NCBI GenBank assembly: GCA_029953675.1
Contig: JAMWBK010000001.1
Location: 1,215,001 to 1,279,000 of the forward strand
Origin: Rhodosorus marinus
Taxonomy: Eukaryota; Rhodophyta; Stylonematophyceae; Stylonematales; Stylonemataceae
Direction of reading: 5' to 3'
DNA: 64,000 bases
Both the position numbers and the translations under genes were made by a program. Below, piece after piece: positions 52,179-62,843 of this stretch. Numbering within the stretch: position 1 is the stretch's first letter; each line of letters opens with the position of its first letter. The notes below the pieces were generated by a model. The model searched no databases, was not told where the DNA came from, and worked only from the letters and a program-made list of their open reading frames with translations.

Positions 52179-53154
52179 GTCTTCATAGCGAGATCCTCGA
52201 GTTACTCAGAGCATCTGGAAACCCGCGTACACGGTCGTGATGTCCTACCTAGAACACAGATTATGAGTTGAGAGGTCTCGAACTGCTATAGTGCTTTCTT
52301 CTCACATTTCTCATGTTTTGTACGGTGAGGTCTGAGGCCTACGTTATCCCCAAATTAGACTGTCAGGGTGGCGGTATTCTTTGCAATGCAAGTGGTGCGT
52401 ATGTACTATAGTAGAAGTACCTCCCCGAATTCGTGGAACGGTGGACGGACGCTCTACTACGGCTTACTGTTGCCGGGGTGTACTTGTGCTTGGCAGATGG
52501 ATACAATCCGTCGCTCCCCATTCTTAGGGCAATTTACGTAGAGATAAAAAAATGCATCGTATACATGGCGAAAGTCAACAAAAAAAACCCGTCAGGACAA
52601 TCTAACTTGTTGGGGAGGTTCTTCTGCCCAAAGAATTCATTCCGAGTTTTACCAATCCATGGCGACATTCGCCCCCTGTCCTCGCCGGAGAGCAGAACAA
52701 TCCCCGCCCTCTAAAATGCTCTCTAGACCCTCAGATCGGAGACGTACTCAATACTTTGGGCAAAGAATCCGATCACTCAACAGGTCAAAACTATCCATCA
52801 GCAGCCAAAACATCACACGATCCGAAATTCAGTCAAATTTATCCTAAGTCCAATCACCATTTTGTACGGTGAGCAAAAATTGTCCGCCTTGCCCCAATCC
52901 CAATAAAACTTAAACTTTAAATCCAAAACTTGTATTAGTTTGACCAATTAAAGGAAGGAAAATTCATATATGCACTTTATTTTACAGAATTATATATACT
53001 GTAAATGTATTACGAAATTAATTTAAACTTTGTATGTATAGAAACATAAATAAATCTATATACGGAATAAGAATATTTATTGTATGTTTATATTTTATTG
53101 CATGTTCAATGAAAATTGAACTTATTTCAGGGAAAATGAAGTTCCCCTATCGAA

Positions 53155-53430
53155 GGAATTTGTTTAATAGGAGACTGAAGGAAAAAAACCGCGAGGGGAA
53201 ACAAAGACTAAGCGCGGCGAAGATCGGGCGCCTCGAACATCAAAGCGGCGTTCATACGCCACAGTAAGCGACTTAAACGGGTAAACAAGGGGTACAAACG
53301 GTCAGGGCGGTCGGGGAACAATTCCCGAAGCCAACGAGAACCAACGGAATCCATAAACCCAAAGTACCCAATCAGCAGGGGTACCGGGCGATGAGCCAGA
53401 GCCGATGCACCAATACCGCATTTCTATCTG
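53155..53430 (-). mobile_element. Family B LINE 3' fragment
   Basis: GTTTAATAGGAGACTGAAGG, the A/CCGCGAGGGG tract, CTAAGCGCGGCGAAGATCGGGCGCCTCGAACATC and GGTACCGGGCGATGAGCCAGAGCCGATGC. Family B minus strand, close to consensus, truncated near 53430. Confidence 0.7.
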
Positions 53431-53929
53431 TGCTTGTTGGGCAGAATCTCTTCTGGACATTCTTTGAGGTGAAGGTTGCGCTCTATGTTTTGGGACTCCG
53501 CGATGTCATATGGGTCCGTACGACTCATCATTGAGTTTCTTTGAGTTGTTGGATAATTGTAGGTTGTAGCTGGCTTTGTTGTCTCTCTCGTAGCGGCTCC
53601 CCAGGGCATCCTTGATAGCCTCCCTCACCGAGGTGTCTTTCACCCTTTTCAAGGGGCTGCTTTGTTGTTGGACGCGCATCACTCCCGATTCTCAGGGTAT
53701 TTGGTTTCTGAACAAAGGGATGATGAAGATCATTGGTCTGTTGGTCGGAAGAGGACGACGACGACTATCTTCCTACTCACCTGACATGACCTGGCGCATT
53801 GCAGTGCCGGGTCTGTATCCTCCCGGAAAAGCACGAACTCCGTAATTTCGAGGTCAAATTGCTTCTATTCTATTTAATTTTCAATGGAGAACCGGAAAAG
53901 GTTCAGGTGGTGGTGGTTTTTACTATCAG

Positions 53930-54860
53930 TACGTTACGCAGGGCGTAATGCGAGCTAGAAAAGGTCTACTTCAAACTGCTGAATGCAGCACTAGGGATGC
54001 GCAAGAAAAAATCAAGCAAGGTTATGGAGACCCCAGATCGTGATACCCTACTCCATTCTATGGGAGCAGTGTCCGGACAATAGCATCGCTACGCAAGGCA
54101 TAGATCGCCAAGCCAGCCGTAAAATGACATAGCTATCGATTCAAATCCAATCGCAAAAGGGTTTGTGCGTCGGCTTTGTGCTCTAGATGTTCCGTAGCTT
54201 CCGTGAGGAACTCTTCTACGGGGTTAGGTACTAAAAGCAAAACTAATTCAAAGGCGACTGTGGTGAACCTCGGGTAGCACTCGCCATAGATCGACACTGA
54301 ACCGGCGTAGGAGTCAAAAATACTGGTCAGAGTTGTCAACAGACCACTCCCAAGCTTGCCTAAGCTTTCCGCAATAAAGGAGTCTGCGGGCTGCCCTCAC
54401 CGCACGAAAGGCTGGGCATAATCTCTCCATACCCTCGTTCTTTCAGTCTGCGAAGAATAACAGCTGCTGCACCCCGGAGAAGGGCGCCGGATGGACAGCG
54501 AGTTCCAAATATTCTGAGCGTCAGGCGGCTGCGTCCGAAACCATCAGGTAAGCAATGCGTCAGGGGGGCGTGTTCGCCGAGGCCGATCGAGACAGCTCCG
54601 GTTCGACTTTGACAGTGTAGCCAACTCGCGTAAAATAATGTTCCCCTCAAGATGCAGTTCATGCGTGTGTGGCGTTTTGTTTAGAGACCTCTCAGGAGTC
54701 CACACGAGCTCAGAAAGTGGTAGCCACAACCGTTCATACGACTCACACAGCCTCGACAAAAGGAAGGTCGGTTGGATGGTGCAGGTAGGGCAACAAGTGG
54801 GAAATAATTTTTTTTCTTGGCCTACACAATGGAAGCGATCGCACCCACTACTTCGGGAAT
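53930..54860 (-). mobile_element. Decayed family A-like LINE fragments
   Basis: Two 3'-end-like signatures (TACGTTACGCAGGGCGTAATGCGAGC near 53930 and CGCTACGCAAGGCATAG near 54090) precede minus-strand coding remnants. These include a RLKERGYGEIMPSL segment (about 54400-54470) and, upstream, TRRHTH-like and C-x-E-S-Y-x-R zinc-knuckle-like text (about 54560-54760). Confidence 0.5.
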
Positions 54861-55129
54861 GAGCTCGCGGAGATCACTGAGATAACACGGAAAGCTCTCT
54901 AGACCGGCCGTTGCAGAAAGAGTGGGGCTGAACGTTTATTCCACTGTTCTACTTCGGGTGGGAATTGGACTCTGCGCCATAACCGCATTCGTGATGAACT
55001 CGCGCGTCACCTCCGCCTGTGGCACCTTCATGATCTTCAAGTTGAGCCTTACGGGGTTTTGAGGGTAGTCGTCTTCGACCAGACATTATCGTTCGTCATC
55101 ACCGCACAGGTAAGCTGTACGTAATTGCC

Positions 55130-55645
55130 GGCAAGGTGGAATCCCCACTACGAGCCCACCTCTTCGTTCGAGCCGCATGTCAAACTGGTTGTGCCGCAGC
55201 TAACGCTGAGGCCTGGAGGCGAGCCAAATATCGGGATGCCATCGGTGACCACAATGACTTCCAATTTGTACCCTTCGCCGTCGAAGGGTTTGGACGACTG
55301 GGGCAAGCGGCCCAAGATTTCATTACCGAAACTACTGCACATCTTGACAACGCTCTTCGCTTCGGTAGTTGGAATAAACGGAAAGATTGGGACCAGATTT
55401 TCCGGGGTCTGGTCCTGTTTCATTGTGGAAAGCTTTGGGCATCTGGAAAATTCCAGCTTGCAGGGCTGTGGAAATGGTTTGCTGACCATCCTGTCGAATG
55501 TTTGGGACTCCTATGCCCGTGAAGTGTTGCTCTCTGGGGATATTCTGGAAGCACGTTCGTAGAGGCGCCCCATCGCCGCCTGGGTTTGTACGCTTTTCTC
55601 CCTAGTTTCTAGTTCCTTTTCACGCCCTGCGCTCCGCTTCAGTTT
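55130..55645 (+). pseudogene. Decayed family A-like LINE 3' fragment
   Basis: Plus strand, with GAATCCCCACTACGAGCCCACCTC, TTTCATTGTGGAAAGCTTTGGGCATCTGG and GCCGCCTGGGTTTGTACGC, and a 3' end CCCTGCGCTCCGCTTCAGTTTATGCTAG. Frames are interrupted. Confidence 0.6.
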
Positions 55646-55849
55646 ATGCTAGTAAATCTATTCGGACTCCGGGGTATAAAACTCGACTCGACTCCGGAAA
55701 GTCACTGGTCTTCCTGCATTCAATCCCATTGTCCCGCTAGTTTTAGAGCTGCTCTCTGCGGGGTTGATAGCAGAAGCACGCCGTAGGAACATATGGGGTG
55801 TTGAAAAAAGGAAATCTGGGACAGCAGTCCTAGTTTGGCTCTTGGTGTT

Positions 55850-57660
55850 TGTTTGAAAATCCCCGCGCTTTAGTATGGGGTCCCCTCGCTATCGACCAGA
55901 ATCTATTTGTTTAATCGGACCGGAAGGGCTTTGTATCCATCCTGGTTTTGCGATTTGAGTTTAGGACTCTTTCTATTCGAGTCCGCATCTCCTCCGGCAG
56001 TCCCTAGAGATCTCTCTCATCATGGCGTCAGTACGGAACCTATCGACTCTGCCCTGGTTGACCCTGAAGATGGTCTGGAGGAGGTTGTCCGGGAAGTTGT
56101 AGATGGAGTCGGGGAAGTTGACGGCTCCGGGGTCCTCGTTGCTGACCGCCGCAAAGAATTGAGCCGGCTCGCAGCTGTTGTTGATCTGGAAGTGAGGCAA
56201 GCCCTGCGGGAAGATCGTCCCTTGTCCGGGCTTGAGGGTGTTGATGAGAGTACGAGTTTGGAACTCTGAGGGCCATAGAAAAAATGAATTGCCGGTTAGA
56301 TGGAGGTACTGGAAGCCAGGTTTTAGTGAGTTTTTCTTACCCTCTGTGAATCCGACGACGAACTTGCTGCCCTTGATGAGGTAGAGGAACTCGGTCGCAC
56401 GGGGGTGGTTGTGCGGGTTGTTCACTACGATTGAGAAAAACACAGCGAGTCATACGACTGTCAGATTCGATTACATAGCGGTATCCGTATGCCAAACTCA
56501 GACGTACCTCCACACGGCTCAATGTTAACCAGAGCAGCACCCAAACCCTGCTTCTGCAGCACCGGGAAGGTGTTGAGGAAAGCTGGGATCAGGGTCGTTC
56601 CAATACCGTTCTGCAGCATTGGTCCCTCACTAAAGTCAAACACAAAGTCCTTCTCGGAGAATTCCTGACGCTTCTCGAGCTCAGTCAATGTGCTTCCGGC
56701 CAACGCCAGTCCCATCAGAACCGCCACAACGCTCACAATCTTCATCATCTTGCTTTGGTCTATTGATTTTTTAATCTCTTTTCTGCTTCTCTGCTGCTTG
56801 CTTTGTTGAGTGATTTATCCAGATGATTCCATTCCGTTCTCTGCTCGCAATTGCTCTCTTTATAGTCATCACAGCAGCCCTACGAGGGACTCGGATGACC
56901 GGAAAAGCAAGTACACGGTTGTAGTGTCCCATATATAGCACATAATGCATGATTCTTCACGCGATTGCCATCATATCCAGGTATCCAGCTGCTACGGCGC
57001 AATGTTTCATCATTCTCATGTGTAGCACGGTGAGGTTTGAGCGCTAGGTTCTCCACAAGGTAGACCGTCAGGGTGCCGGTATCCATGCAGTGCAAGGAGT
57101 GAGTCTGTACTATAGCAGAAATATCTCCACAAGTTCATGGATCGGTGAACGGTTGTGTTAATACGGCTGACCGCTTTCGGGATGTGCTAGTGCGCATCCA
57201 GCTGAACACAATCCGTGTCTCCTGGTTTTTTGGCGGGGCTATTTTCGAGCAGGACTAAAAGTACCTCGTCGGGCATGTGGCGAAATCGAAGCCCTCCAGA
57301 AAACAAAACATCCAGACGATCTACCTTTTTGGGGAACTTTCTCTCCCGAGAGAAAACATTCGAGGTTTTCGCCTGTCCACATAATAACCTCACGTCGTTC
57401 GCCCGCCACCCACCTCAACCCTCCGCGAGAGAAAGATGTCTCCCGGCCTCTTAATTCCTCTCTCAGGACGTTGATATCAATGCATAGTCCCACTGTGAAG
57501 AGAAGCAACCCGACCACCCAACATATCCGAACTAATCCAAAGCACACAGAGCATCCCCAAAAAGACGACACTCAGTCAAACCAATCCTAAGTCCAATCAA
57601 TATTTTGCACGGCGAGCAAAACCGTCCGCTTTGCCCCAATCCCACAAACCCTCAGTATTT
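55850..57660 (-). repeat. Duplicated block with germin-like gene 4 (partner 51185-52960)
   Basis: See partner. Relative to it, this block has about 22 extra bases near 55900-55921 (CTATTTGTTTAATCGGACC), which match the terminal bases of family B. Confidence 0.75.
55973..56748 (-). CDS. Germin-like secreted cupin, copy 4
   Basis: Three exons on the minus strand (56748-56508, 56424-56341, 56265-55973) give 205 residues. Introns are 83 nt (GTACGT) and 75 nt. The codon split by intron 1 reads GTG (Val) instead of ATG (Met) before N-N-P-H-N-H-P-R-A-T-E. It is the most diverged of the four (M-G-L-A-L-A-G-S-T signal end, Q-K-Q-G-L-G-A-A, S-C-E-P-A), yet both metal-binding boxes are intact and the length is unchanged. 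The TATA box is at 56858-56864. Confidence 0.92.
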
Positions 57661-59280
57661 TAAATAAAAACATGATTACGAGTTTAATCAATTATCTAAA
57701 GTAAAAACTGAGACGTAAAATGTTATACCAAAATATAGTATCTCAACATAGTATTTAAATAGTATTATTGAGTATACGGATAAAACTTAATTAATTCTAT
57801 GTACTGAGGTAGAATTGGTAGTGTAGTTTAGTAATTTAATCGGGGTGGTTGAAATTTGAATTATTTCAGGTAATGGGTTTTCTCTTATGTACTTTTTTTT
57901 TTTTTTTTGTGTTTCTCCCTCACCGCCCTGCTTAAACCATTCGTCGCTTCCGAAGTGAGCAAGAAATTCTTCCTGATTGGGAGCAGGGTTGGAGATTAGG
58001 TATACGTTTTGGTAGATTTGTTAGGGCTGGGGTTAAGAAACTGGTAAAGATCACGTCTGAAGTTGTTTTCGGAAAGATCCAACCAGATCCTTCTGGGGGG
58101 GGGGGTGTTCTTTGTCGAAGTGTTTGGAATACTGAGCGGTGGCGAAACCCGTTGACCTTGCCCGTTAGGTTAGGGGAGGGTCTTGCTCTTGAAGACACCA
58201 ATGCGAAACAGATTATCTGGTCTAATGATCCACGAGGCCGAGGTATCTCCGCGTAGAAGCATGTACGGTGAGCATAGGTTGACCGGTCGATGTGGCGGCG
58301 CGACGCTCCAGAAGCTATTTTTCTGCGACCCAGGAGCCGAGTCTGGTTGCACTTCCGAATTTTTGCCCTCCAAAAGTTGTTTTTCTCTCTTCTTCTGTAC
58401 CTCTTAACACTGGTAAGATGTTTTCGGTGCTTACGCGCACTCCGGGGGTGCGCACATGCTAAGTCGGAAATCGCCGGGTTTTCTCTGCAGTCCGAATTGT
58501 TATTTGTGCAGAGCGCAAGGACTTCTTGCCGCCAGATTTCTGCTCACGGAATGATCTCAGGACCTCAATTCGATGTCTCAGAACTCAAGTACATGAGCAG
58601 CACAGGCACGAATCGTGAGCTTCTACGTCCGCGTTGAGGAAACATCCACGCTGCTAGATCAAATTTCCACAGCACGACTCTTGTTTGAATCATAGATATC
58701 TCTACTTCTCGTCAAATACCTAGAAGTATGAAATCTAGAACACCTCAGACCAACTATTATTTCACTATTTCAGTATAAATATCAATATGGGTTCAGTCTG
58801 ATGAACCTAGAACATGATAGAGTATTTTACCTAGCGAATCAGTAAGGGATCTCAGTCATCACTTCGAGAATGTGTTCGCCGAGATCATTGAGATCACGCG
58901 GAGAGACCCTAGGGATGAGTAGAAGGTCCGTCTCCTCAGGAGGTAAGTTCAGGGACAAGGTACACGTCTTTCAATATCAATTCCGCGGCTTGTCTAAGAG
59001 GGAAATCGGGGTCTCCCTTTCCAACGGCAGGACTTGTAGACTCGTTCCCGAAGTAGATGGGCACTGGGTAGATCCCCTTAACCTGATATTCTTGAAGTAG
59101 TGCGTCTCATTGCAGACGTGATCGGTGCAACCGGCCGTGGGCCACAAGTGCCTCCGCAGGGTAGATAGTCTCTGAAGAACGAATTGCTCTTGTTCATCTA
59201 GGCGGGTGACTGTAGTGACAACCACAGACTTTGGCTCTATGCAGCGCTAATACAAGTATAGAATGTAAGAAGCCCGCTCA
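57661..59280. other. Intergenic; AT-rich then unassigned
   Basis: 57660-57860 is AT-rich, followed by a T-run (57890-57909) and a G-run (58096-58107). Frames at 58290-58637 and 58870-59100 have no recognisable domain. A GAGATCA-TGAGAT-ACACGG phrase near 58878 recurs near 54865, hinting at shared old repeat. Confidence 0.35.
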
Positions 59281-59289
59281 ACGGGGTAG

Positions 59290-59494
59290 TAGACTAGATT
59301 CTAAACCAACACGTTCATGATCAAGGGTACCAGGCGAAGAGATAAAACCGAAGCTCGAATTCTCGGGGTAGACATAGGCCCCCGCGTATTTCACAGCTTT
59401 TGTACGGTGATGGTGTTAGCAGCAGCTCCACGGCTCTCCCTCGGCGCCGGCAGAGAACAGCCAACCTTGGGCTTGGCAAAAGCACGATCACCAT
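59290..59494 (-). mobile_element. Family B LINE fragment ending in a 5' foldback
   Basis: ATGATCAAGGGTACCAGGCGAAGAGATAAAACCGAAGC through CAACCTTGGGCTTGG is family B minus strand. Its 5' end is exactly the centre of the 34-bp palindrome at 59478-59511. Confidence 0.6.
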
Positions 59495-59511
59495 ATGGTG
59501 ATCGTGCTTTT
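59478..59511. repeat. Perfect 34-bp palindrome
   Basis: Arms AAAAGCACGATCACCAT (59478-59494) and ATGGTGATCGTGCTTTT (59495-59511), no loop. The left arm matches the family B consensus at this point (AGCAAGATCAACATATG); the right arm is its inverted copy. Confidence 0.85.
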
Positions 59512-59654
59512 ATGTTGGGCGACGACTACCTTCGCACAAAAATCATGTGGTCGGCAACACAGCGCTCTGCGTGAAAGTTCGTCCGTCACGGGCAGGGGGT
59601 CCTCACGTTCAATCTCGAGGCCCGGATTTGCCTGACAATAGGCCATATTGAATA

Positions 59655-60165
59655 AATCGGTTAGTCAGAGAGTGAAACAGAAAAAAAACGTGGGGAAAGA
59701 AGACTAGTGAAGATGAAGATCACGCACCTCCAACATCAAAGCAGCGTCCATACGTCACAACAGGAAACTCAAACGGGTTAACAACGAGGAGAGCCGAGGG
59801 GCGCTCACGGAACAATTCGCGAAGTCAACGGGAACCACGGAATCCACAAAGCCAAGACACTCAAATACCAAGGGTACATGACGATGCGCTAAAGCCGAAG
59901 CTCGAATTCCAGCGGAAGCAAAGCCCCGGCGTACTTTGCTTCTTTGTCACTTCGCATAGCTGCAGCAGATGATCCACGGCGCTCCCCCGAAGCCGGCAGG
60001 CAACGGCTGGCCTCAGAATTGCGCACAGCAGGGTCAACGTACGTAGTTCGGTGGCAATCTTCACAGGTGCAAACGAGGTGGGCATCACGGCCCTCTTCAT
60101 TCTGGTAAGCCGCCACAGTCAAGGACTGCTCACAGGGCAATATTAGCGAATGCAAACTAAAATGC
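59655..60165 (-). mobile_element. Family B LINE fragment
   Basis: CGGTTAGTCAGAGAGTGAAAC, an A tract, GAAGATGAAGATCACGCACCTCCAACATCAAAGCAGCG, GGTACATGACGATGCGCTAAAGCC, GGCGCTCCCCCGAAGCCGGCAGGCAACGGC, ending near CACAGGTGCAAACGAGG. It encodes in broken frames H-R-T-T-Y-V-D and G-E-R-R-G-S. Confidence 0.65.
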
Positions 60166-60309
60166 CGCTGTTCCCCTACCACCAGACAAGCGCATCAGAG
60201 CGGCATTAACTAGGCAATCTATGCTTCATCTCCTAGCGCCCCACCCCTAAAAGATGTCAGAAAGTGGGGACCAAAAGAGAAAAACAGTTACAAATTCGCA
60301 GAACTTTAC

Positions 60310-60430
60310 ATTATCATGGGTCATATATGATCTGGGCAATAGGCTCAAGTCTAGAACTATTCTCTTAGATTAGAGCTGGTATTCCTATATCTAACGTTGA
60401 CGTACGGGTTTGTGATATGCTACCCACTCT
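60310..60430 (+). repeat. Copia-like LTR fragment, copy 3
   Basis: GTCATATATGATCTGGGCA, TTCTTAGATTAGA-CTGGTATTCCTATATCTA and CTACCCACTCTGT parallel 3235-3345. Decayed. Confidence 0.4.
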
Positions 60431-61250
60431 GTCCCCTAGATGTTTTATCTAATATTCCATGCTTAAAATTTCATATTTCGAATTATTCTTACTCTTCGAT
60501 TAATTATATTAATAATACAAGTTGTACTTCACCAGATACTCATTTACAACATATTTGTTTTTCATAAAGGTACTTAAAAGCTTTTTATTGGTAAAATCAC
60601 TGTCATCCGTCTTACACTATTTTTAATTCAAATTTATTTTATTCATGTAGTGAAATTATCTTCTTGTGTTTTCGAAGGTTTCGTGAAATTATTAATAATA
60701 TGAACAAAAAATAGCGTGCACCTAATCGCCTCATAATGCAATCTTGAAATATGGAAATGTTTAGCCAAAACAATCATTGACATAACTTGATTGGGTGGAC
60801 GGTAATACTAGTCTAATAAGTTAATTTTATTCTTATCACATTTATTCGTATTGAGTATGCTTTATCACCCTATGTGACATTATAGAGAAATTTCATTGTT
60901 TATTCAAAAATGCTACGCGATCGATTCCCCAAGACGATCTATTTTTGCTGACAGCTGACGCGATAGTGGATCCGCTTTTGTAATCTTAGAACGAAGTAAT
61001 TTTTATGCCATTTTGTGGATTAACTCTCTATGATTGGTTAATCTATTGTCAGTCAAGTGGCGAAAAAAATGTTTCTTACATAACATAAATATATTTTGAG
61101 GTATCAATGATGGAATTCGAAAGTTTTGTGTTTTGAGAGAATTTGTGGTTAACTTCTTATTATTCTTACAGTGTTTTATAGTTTCTTTAAATGATAGTTT
61201 TTTTGCAGGGGGGTTAATTTGTTGGGTTGACATGTGGGACATGTGGTTGG
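60431..61250. other. AT-rich non-coding stretch
   Basis: No open frame or repeat stands out; low GC throughout. Confidence 0.4.
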
Positions 61251-61675
61251 AGTAGAGAGGGGGTTGATGAGTGGGACTATACACGGGGATGGGTGGGTTG
61301 TGGCCTTGGGGGGGGAGGGGGGAGGAGGAAGAGTTTACTAACGACTTTTTTTTTCAAGGCGCTGTAGGAGTTTGAGATTGACTGTCTAACGACGTCCTCG
61401 AGAGCGGGAGTCGAGCTGCTGAAAACGAGAAAAGGTTCGAACGGGCTTAGGGGGTCATGACCTGTTCCCAATGATTGTGAGCAGGAGACTTCTTGCACTC
61501 ACCTAAGGAAGTGGGGTTTGGGTAGCCCGGTGGCCTGACGTGTCCAAAACATTCCGCGGGTAGTCAGGTAGGGAATTTCAGAGAACGGATGGATGGTAGT
61601 CAGCAGAACTAAATTCAAAAATATGTGCTCTGTCACACACCTCCCTCCGTACCAGGGATACATCCCTGAGGAGGA

Positions 61676-61812
61676 AGGGGATCCAGTTCTTGGCTTTCTG
61701 GAGGGGCACCTGTGACGGCACCTATGACTGCACCTGCGACCGCACCAGGGTCAGTCGCAATACCAGCGAATGCACCAGCGCCAGCAGCGACGGTTTTGCA
61801 TTTAGGATAGCC
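61676..61812 (+). other. Short Ala/Pro/Thr-rich reading frame, possible exon
   Basis: A frame with repeated T-A-P units (codons GGCACCTGTGACGGCACC, ATGACTGCACCTGCGACC) encodes about 30 Ala/Pro/Thr residues before a stop. It resembles linkers of extracellular proteins, but no flanking exons can be fixed. Confidence 0.2.
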
Positions 61813-61979
61813 ATTCCCACGGACACGAACAGGGGGGTTAAAATAATCTGAACGAATGTGCGGGTTTCACTCAACTATTATTGTTTCATAATCTCTCCTG
61901 CCTTCTTGAATAAATCTAATGCGAACCCCCCGTTGCGAGCTCGCTTCCAACCCCCCCTTTTGTTACTCTTGCATGAAAG

Positions 61980-62096
61980 GTGCTTCGAAAGCACATCACC
62001 GATGTTTGCTCTTTCTTCCGCACCAAAGACTATACCGCACATTACGTGCTGAAGGGTAGGGATTCCCCGCTCAACCCTAGGGCTATCGTTACACTG
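61980..62096 (+). other. Candidate internal exon (39 codons) of an unidentified gene
   Basis: A pyrimidine tract and TGCATGAAAG acceptor precede GTGCTTCGAAAGCAC. The frame stays open with a well-mixed composition (ITDVCSFFRTKD, HYVLKGRDSPLNPRAI) to a GTATGT donor at 62097. It is exactly 117 nt, phase 0. I do not recognise the family and cannot find partner exons. Confidence 0.25.
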
Positions 62097-62760
62097 GTAT
62101 GTATTCCTGTACCTTATGAACCGCCCTCAGCGTTGTCAAGTCCCCTTCAAACCGTCCCAAGTCAAACCCAGCAGTACACATTAGTACAACACACTAATAC
62201 TATCCTCTCCTTCTCTAACCCCCCTCCCCAAACGACGTAACCCACACACGAGGACCCTCAACTTTCATTTCTACCCCCTTGCGAAAACCAAACCCGTCAC
62301 TCCCCTTTTTAAATTTTTCTCAAATAAACCCCATCCCCAAAAAATTACATTATCCAGAACAACATTAATAACAAAAAACAAAGATCTAAGTTACTCCATC
62401 CACCTCCCCATTCGCCATAAAAGACACGTGTTATAATATTTCCACCAATATGGATTTATTATAATAAAATTAAACCCTTCAAAAATTATACGTTCGCGGG
62501 AACCTGAAAATTAAACTAAACGATAAAAATTTCTACCTCGCTTCCCCCCCCCCCTCTTTTTTTGAGGATTAAAATAAAAAAAGGTTCCTAAAAGTTTTTG
62601 GTGTTCAAGAGACGGCGCTGTTTTTTTCGGTTTGCACTTTTCAGCTTTTAGAGAGTGGAAAGTAAAATCTCATCGCGGCTTGGCGATGATGGGGAAAAAA
62701 GTTTTACTTTTGAGAGACAATGGCTTCAGCCACCTTTATGGCTACGGAGAGGTGGAAGGG

Positions 62761-62767
62761 TATATAA
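62761..62767 (+). promoter_or_regulatory. TATA box of the 62844 gene
   Basis: TATATAA, 77-83 bp before the ATG. A G-run (62787-62802) lies between. Confidence 0.6.
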
Positions 62768-62843
62768 GGTGGTGGGCTGGGAAGAGGGGGGGGGGGGGGG
62801 GGTGGAAGAGGCAAGTGCCTAGTGGATTTTTTGGGCAGGAAGG

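Larger units (their letters stand above)
51185..52960 (-). repeat. Duplicated block with germin-like gene 3 (partner 55850-57660)
   Basis: Both blocks share the downstream GGTCC-CTCGCTA-CGACCAGAA run, the gene, the CTCTGCTGCTTGCTTTGTTGA leader and the TCCTAAGTCCAATCA segment. They end with the ACGG-GAGCAAAA motif and GCCCCAATCCCA, after which both become AT-rich. They are in direct orientation, about 4.7 kb apart. Confidence 0.75.
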
